Origin: Caballeronia terrestris
GTDB taxonomy: Bacteria > Pseudomonadota > Gammaproteobacteria > Burkholderiales > Burkholderiaceae
Assembly (NCBI RefSeq): GCF_001544515.1
Contig: NZ_FCOL02000002.1
Span: 186,001-250,000 of the forward strand
Reading direction: 5' to 3'
Length of the DNA: 64,000 nucleotides
The translations under genes and the position numbers were made by a program. Of the stretch, positions 60,506 through 64,000 are shown one piece after another (the first letter of the stretch is position 1; each line of letters starts with the position of its first letter). The notes beneath the pieces are model-generated. The model saw only the letters and a list, made by a program, of their open reading frames with translations, ran no database searches and was not told the origin of the DNA.

Positions 60506-61381
60506 TTACGCCTTTCCTGCGAACACCGGCTCGGCGACACCGCGCGCGCCGGGTGTCGCGATGAAAACACCGCCTGCGTGCAAGTCGCCTTGCAGCGCCT
60601 GATCGTCGAGGCCGATGCGCGCGCTCGTCACATATAGCGTCCCAAAGTCCGCGCCGCCGAACGCGACGCAGCTCGGCTGCGCGGTCGGCACGTCGACGCG
60701 CGCGGTCTCGCGGCCGTCCGGTCCGTAGCGTACGACGCGCGCGCCGCCCCACTGCGCGTTCCAAAGGCCGCCATCGCCGTCGATGGCGGAGCCGTCGGGT
60801 TCGCCGGTGGCGTCTTTCAGCTCGACGAACACGCGATCGTTGTCGAACGTCGGGTAGTCGCAGGCGCGGATTTCACGCGCCGGCGAATCGCAGTAGTACA
60901 TCGTCGCGCCGTCCGGGCTGAACGCGATGCTGTTCGAAATCGCGCAATCGCCGAGCGGCAGCCGTTCCAGCGACAAATCCGCATTCAGCCGATAAAACCC
61001 GCCGATCGCCTCGGCCTTCGCCACATCGTGCTTCGTGCCGAACACGAAGCGCCCCTGGCGGTCGCATCGGCCGTCGTTCACGCGCGTCGGCAGGCCGGCT
61101 TCGACGTCCATGACCGTGTCGATTTCGCCCGTCGCGAGGTTGAAGAACGCGAGCCGCGACGCGAGCCCCAGCAGCAAGAATCCCGGATCGGCGCACAGAG
61201 CAAAGCACGCGAGCCGCTCGGACATCGCGAACGAATGGCTCGTCCGATCGCGCGGATCATAGCGCCACAAGCGCGCGCCTTCAATGTCGGTCCAGTAGAA
61301 CCGCCCGCTCGACGCGCACCACGTCGCGCCTTCGCCCAGCGCGCACTGGCTGTCGACCAGGAGTTCCGCGGGCGCTGCCAT
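60506..61381 (-). CDS. SMP-30/gluconolactonase-family sugar lactonase
   Basis: Six-bladed beta-propeller enzyme that opens sugar lactones. The 291-residue protein has LGEGATWCASSGRFYWTDIEG with a metal-binding Glu, RVNDGRCDRQGRFVFGT with metal-binding Asn and Asp, and ISNSIAFSPDGATMYYCDS. Its ATG overlaps the stop codon of the SDR gene by one base (TGATG), strong evidence for translational coupling. Together they suggest oxidation of an aldose to a lactone, then hydrolysis; L-arabinonolactone is the likely substrate by context. Confidence 0.86.
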   Translation of the reverse strand: MAAPAELLVDSQCALGEGATWCASSGRFYWTDIEGARLWRYDPRDRTSHSFAMSERLACFALCADPGFLLLGLASRLAFFNLATGEIDTVMDVEAGLPTRVNDGRCDRQGRFVFGTKHDVAKAEAIGGFYRLNADLSLERLPLGDCAISNSIAFSPDGATMYYCDSPAREIRACDYPTFDNDRVFVELKDATGEPDGSAIDGDGGLWNAQWGGARVVRYGPDGRETARVDVPTAQPSCVAFGGADFGTLYVTSARIGLDDQALQGDLHAGGVFIATPGARGVAEPVFAGKA

Positions 61382-62169
61382 CACGCCCAGCCTGCGTCGA
61401 TGACCATGTCCTGCGCGGTCATCATGCGGCTGTCGTCGGAGGCGAGGAAGAGCGCGGCGCGCGCGAGATGCACCGGCAGCAGTTCGCCGTCGATGCACTG
61501 CCCTTCCTTGAGCGTGCGGCGGCCGGCGTCGTCGAGCCAGAGGCGCTTTTGCTTTTCCGTCATCACCCAGCCCGGCACGAGCGTATTCACCCGGATGTTG
61601 AACGGCCCCAGATCGCGCGCGAGGCCGCGCGTCATGCCCTGCACCGCCGACTTCGCCGTCACGTAGACCGGATAGCCGCCGTTCTTGAGCATCCAGCTCA
61701 CCGATCCGAGATTGATGATCGAGCCGCCGCCGAGTTGCTTCATGTCCTCGATCACGGCTTGCGCCGCGAAAAACTGGTGCCGGATGTTCACCGCGATGCC
61801 CGCGTCGTAGGACTCGGGCGTCACGTCCTCTATCTTGTGGCGCTTGTCGTTCGCGGCGTTGTTCACCAGCACCGCGATCGGTCCGAGCGCATTGCGCACG
61901 TCGGCGATGCCTTTTCGCAACGCGTCGATATCGGTGAGATCGACGCGCAGGAACATCGGCCGGAAGCGGCCTTCGGCGAGATCCGCGCCCAGTTGGTCGG
62001 CTAGCGCTTCGCCCGCGTCGGTATCGATGTCGAAGAACGCGACCTTCGCGCCCTGATCGAAGAAATGCTCGACGAAGCCCGCGCCGATGCCGGTCGCGCC
62101 GCCTGTGATCAGCACCGTCTTGCCGGCGAGGCTGGGATAGCGCGCGAGCGCCGTATCGATGGATGCCAT
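61381..62169 (-). CDS. SDR-family sugar 1-dehydrogenase (probable L-arabinose/D-galactose type)
   Basis: A 262-residue short-chain dehydrogenase with TGGATGIGAGFVEHFF (cofactor site, residues about 20-35), NNAANDK, the catalytic Ser in LGSVSWM and the YxxxK motif in YPVYVTAKSA. FDIDTD after beta-2 suggests NAD preference. The neighbours araH/araG and the coupled lactonase point to oxidation of an aldopentose or galactose at C1. Start ATG 62169 has a GAGGGAAG site upstream. It lies 25 nt after araH. Confidence 0.84.
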   Translation of the reverse strand: MASIDTALARYPSLAGKTVLITGGATGIGAGFVEHFFDQGAKVAFFDIDTDAGEALADQLGADLAEGRFRPMFLRVDLTDIDALRKGIADVRNALGPIAVLVNNAANDKRHKIEDVTPESYDAGIAVNIRHQFFAAQAVIEDMKQLGGGSIINLGSVSWMLKNGGYPVYVTAKSAVQGMTRGLARDLGPFNIRVNTLVPGWVMTEKQKRLWLDDAGRRTLKEGQCIDGELLPVHLARAALFLASDDSRMMTAQDMVIDAGWA

Positions 62170-62194
62170 GCTCGTTCTTCCCTCTGACAAATGG

Positions 62195-63211
62195 TTAGTC
62201 ACGCGATCCGCGGTTCTTCAACTGGTCGAGCAGCACCGCCGCCAGCAGGATCGCGCCGCGCACGAGGTACTGGTAGAAGGCGTCGATGTTCATCAGGTTC
62301 ATCACGTTCTCGACCGTGCCCATGATCAGCACGCCGATCACGACGCCCGAAATCGTCGCGCGGCCGCCCAGCAGCGACACGCCGCCCAGCACGCACGCCG
62401 AAATCACGTTCAGCTCGAAACCCTGCGCGGCGTTCGGCTGACCGGAAGTGATCCGCGACGCGAGGATCACGCCCGCCAGCGCGGTGACGGCGCCCTGAAT
62501 CAGGAAAATCCAGACGCGCGTGCGTTCGACGTTGATCCCCGCGAGCCGCGACGCTTCCGGATTGCCGCCGATCGCCAAAGTATTGCGACCATACACCGTT
62601 TGGTTGAGCAATACGCCAAAAACGATGAAGCACGCGAGCGTGACCCAGATCGGCAGGGAGATGCCGAAGAGCGTCAGTCCGCCGAGCGCGATAAAAGTAT
62701 CCGACGACACGCCCACCGCCTGCCCGTGCGACACGATGAAACCGAACCCGCGCACGATTTCCATCGTCGCGAGCGTCGTGATCAGCGCGTTGATGCGCAG
62801 GTACGCGATCACCGCGCCGTTGATGAAGCCGATCACCGCGCCCGCCGCGACCGCCGCGACGATCGAGATGAACGTGTTGCCGGTGGCGTTGAGCACCATC
62901 GCGCAGAGGACGCCGGCAAACGCGATCGTCGAGCCGACCGAGAGGTCGAAGTCGCGCGACGCGAGGCAGAACATCATCGTGCACGCGACCATGCCGATCT
63001 GCGAGATCGAGAGCGCGAGGCCGAGCATGTTCTCGATCGAGAAGAAGTGGTCGACCGTCGCCGACATCGTGACGAACATCACGATGAAGATCACGATCAG
63101 GCTGTATTCGGTGATCTGTTGCCACCATTTCTGCTTGTCGGTTTTCGGCGGAATCAGCGCGTTCGCGACCGATTCGCTCGCCTGGCTGACGATGTTTTCT
63201 CTTGCTTCCAT
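62195..63211 (-). CDS. araH: L-arabinose ABC transporter permease
   Basis: A 338-residue BPD-transp-2 permease with about nine or ten membrane segments. The cytoplasmic N-terminus (35 residues) is followed by YSLIVIFIVMFVTMSATV. Close agreement with E. coli AraH as I recall it includes GMVACTMMFCLASRDFDLSV, RINALITTLATMEIVRGF, ASRITSGQPN and ISACVLGGVSLLGG. It works with AraG (next gene upstream, same strand) and a binding protein outside the window. Confidence 0.9.
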   Translation of the reverse strand: MEARENIVSQASESVANALIPPKTDKQKWWQQITEYSLIVIFIVMFVTMSATVDHFFSIENMLGLALSISQIGMVACTMMFCLASRDFDLSVGSTIAFAGVLCAMVLNATGNTFISIVAAVAAGAVIGFINGAVIAYLRINALITTLATMEIVRGFGFIVSHGQAVGVSSDTFIALGGLTLFGISLPIWVTLACFIVFGVLLNQTVYGRNTLAIGGNPEASRLAGINVERTRVWIFLIQGAVTALAGVILASRITSGQPNAAQGFELNVISACVLGGVSLLGGRATISGVVIGVLIMGTVENVMNLMNIDAFYQYLVRGAILLAAVLLDQLKNRGSRD

Positions 63212-63239
63212 GATTCGCTCCGTATTCCCTAGAACCCGT

Positions 63240-64000
63240 TCAGGCCGCCTTGGCCGTCGTATCCGACTGCGGCAGCGCGAGACTCAGCACCGATTGTTCG
63301 TTCGCCCGCGCGCGCGGCAATTCCCCCGCGATCCGACCCTGTCGCATCACGACGATCCGGTCCGACACGCCGAGCACTTCCGGCAGCTCTGACGAGATCA
63401 TCAAGATCGCGCAGCCGCGCTCGGCTAGTTGATAGATGACGTTGTAGATTTCGTGCTTCGCGCCGACGTCGATGCCGCGCGTCGGTTCGTCGAGGATCAC
63501 GACTTTCAGGTCCGGCTCGGCGAGCCAGCGCGACAGAATCGCCTTCTGCTGGTTGCCGCCCGACAGGAAGCGGATCTTCTGCTTGCGGCTCGGCGTCTTG
63601 ATCTTGAGCAGCTTGATGAAGCGCTCGGCCGTCTGCGCTTCCTTCTTGCGGTCGAGGAAGAACCCGCCGTGCAGATAGTGCCGGCGGCACGAGATGTTGA
63701 TGTTCTCCGCGACCGTCGCCATCGCGATCACGCCTTCTTCCTTGCGGTCTTCCGGACACAGCACGATGCCGTTGCGGATCGCCTCGCCGGTGCTGCGCAC
63801 CTTGATCGGCTTGCCGTCGAGTTCGATCGTGCCCGCTTTTTTCTTGTCGGCACCGTAGACGAGGTGCATCAACTCGCTGCGCCCCGCGCCGACGAGCCCG
63901 AAGAACCCGACGATCTCTCCGCGCCGCACCTCGAAGCTGGCCGGCGCGTTCAGCACATGCCCTTCGACGTTCGCGACCGAAAAGCGCACCGGGCCGAGTT
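63240..64000 (-). CDS. araG: L-arabinose ABC transporter ATP-binding protein, partial
   Basis: Only the C-terminal half is present; the frame runs off the right edge. It is the second nucleotide-binding domain of a CUT2-type double ATPase. The degenerate P-loop [10 protein letters not shown], the signature [15 protein letters not shown] and the Walker [20 protein letters not shown] are all visible. PEDRKEEG is the typical CUT2 segment. It lies 28 nt upstream of araH. The start of the gene is outside the window. Confidence 0.9.
   Translation of the reverse strand, partial: LGPVRFSVANVEGHVLNAPASFEVRRGEIVGFFGLVGAGRSELMHLVYGADKKKAGTIELDGKPIKVRSTGEAIRNGIVLCPEDRKEEGVIAMATVAENINISCRRHYLHGGFFLDRKKEAQTAERFIKLLKIKTPSRKQKIRFLSGGNQQKAILSRWLAEPDLKVVILDEPTRGIDVGAKHEIYNVIYQLAERGCAILMISSELPEVLGVSDRIVVMRQGRIAGELPRARANEQSVLSLALPQSDTTAKAA

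Overview
The window is a GC-rich, densely packed stretch of betaproteobacterial chromosome. Gene order and protein sequences point to Burkholderiaceae, most like Burkholderia, Paraburkholderia or Caballeronia. The lnt-glyQ-glyS-gmhB-plsC run, the rsmA-pdxA-surA-lptD / amgK-murU divergon and the bamE-dapB-exbBD-leuS-lptE-holA-proA block beside fur are all typical of that family as I know it. Genus is an inference. Lnt at the left edge and AraG at the right edge are cut by the window. I saw no rRNA, tRNA, CRISPR array, phage or intact insertion sequence.

Layout. (1) 1-8.8 kb, plus strand: envelope and translation genes (lnt, glyQ, glyS, gmhB, plsC), a YgjP-type metallopeptidase, gloA and an EamA transporter. 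(2) 8.8-18 kb: outer-membrane biogenesis (rsmA-pdxA-surA-lptD, minus strand) divergent from peptidoglycan-sugar recycling (amgK-murU), then purB. (3) 18-24 kb: gluconate uptake and Entner-Doudoroff genes (gntK, gntT, eda, edd) with the regulator hexR. Two 15-bp HexR-like palindromes lie exactly on the edd and hexR promoters. (4) 24-26.2 kb: a scar where the anchor end of a trimeric autotransporter adhesin is joined, through an 8-bp tandem repeat, to the first ~310 codons of a type I secretion ABC transporter. (5) 26.2-36 kb: a minus-strand housekeeping block from bamE to hemJ, with fur divergent. (6) 36-40 kb: allantoate/ureidoglycolate catabolism (alc, allA), a DctA-type carrier and a FadR/FCD-type regulator, with matching operators at the carrier and regulator promoters. 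(7) 40-44 kb: an apparently exported formylglycine-generating enzyme next to a secreted Cys-type sulfatase with two altered active-site positions; this is the most unusual pair here. (8) 44-54 kb: gap, tkt, a VOC protein, rsmE, a barnase/barstar pair and maeB. (9) 52.8-58.2 kb, plus strand: thiL, pgpA, pncC and a SWIM-SNF2 helicase. (10) 58.2-64 kb, minus strand: pyrF, then an L-arabinose-type uptake and oxidation set (araG, araH, SDR dehydrogenase, SMP-30 lactonase, aldose 1-epimerase).

Metabolically the window joins several carbon entry routes: gluconate through Entner-Doudoroff, pentose by oxidation, dicarboxylates and malate through DctA and MaeB, and purine ureides. These feed central enzymes (gap, tkt), alongside much of the LPS/lipoprotein assembly machinery (Lnt, LptD, LptE, SurA, BamE, GmhB). 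Most content is core genome. The accessory-looking parts are the 24-26 kb scar, the sulfatase pair and the barnase/barstar pair.
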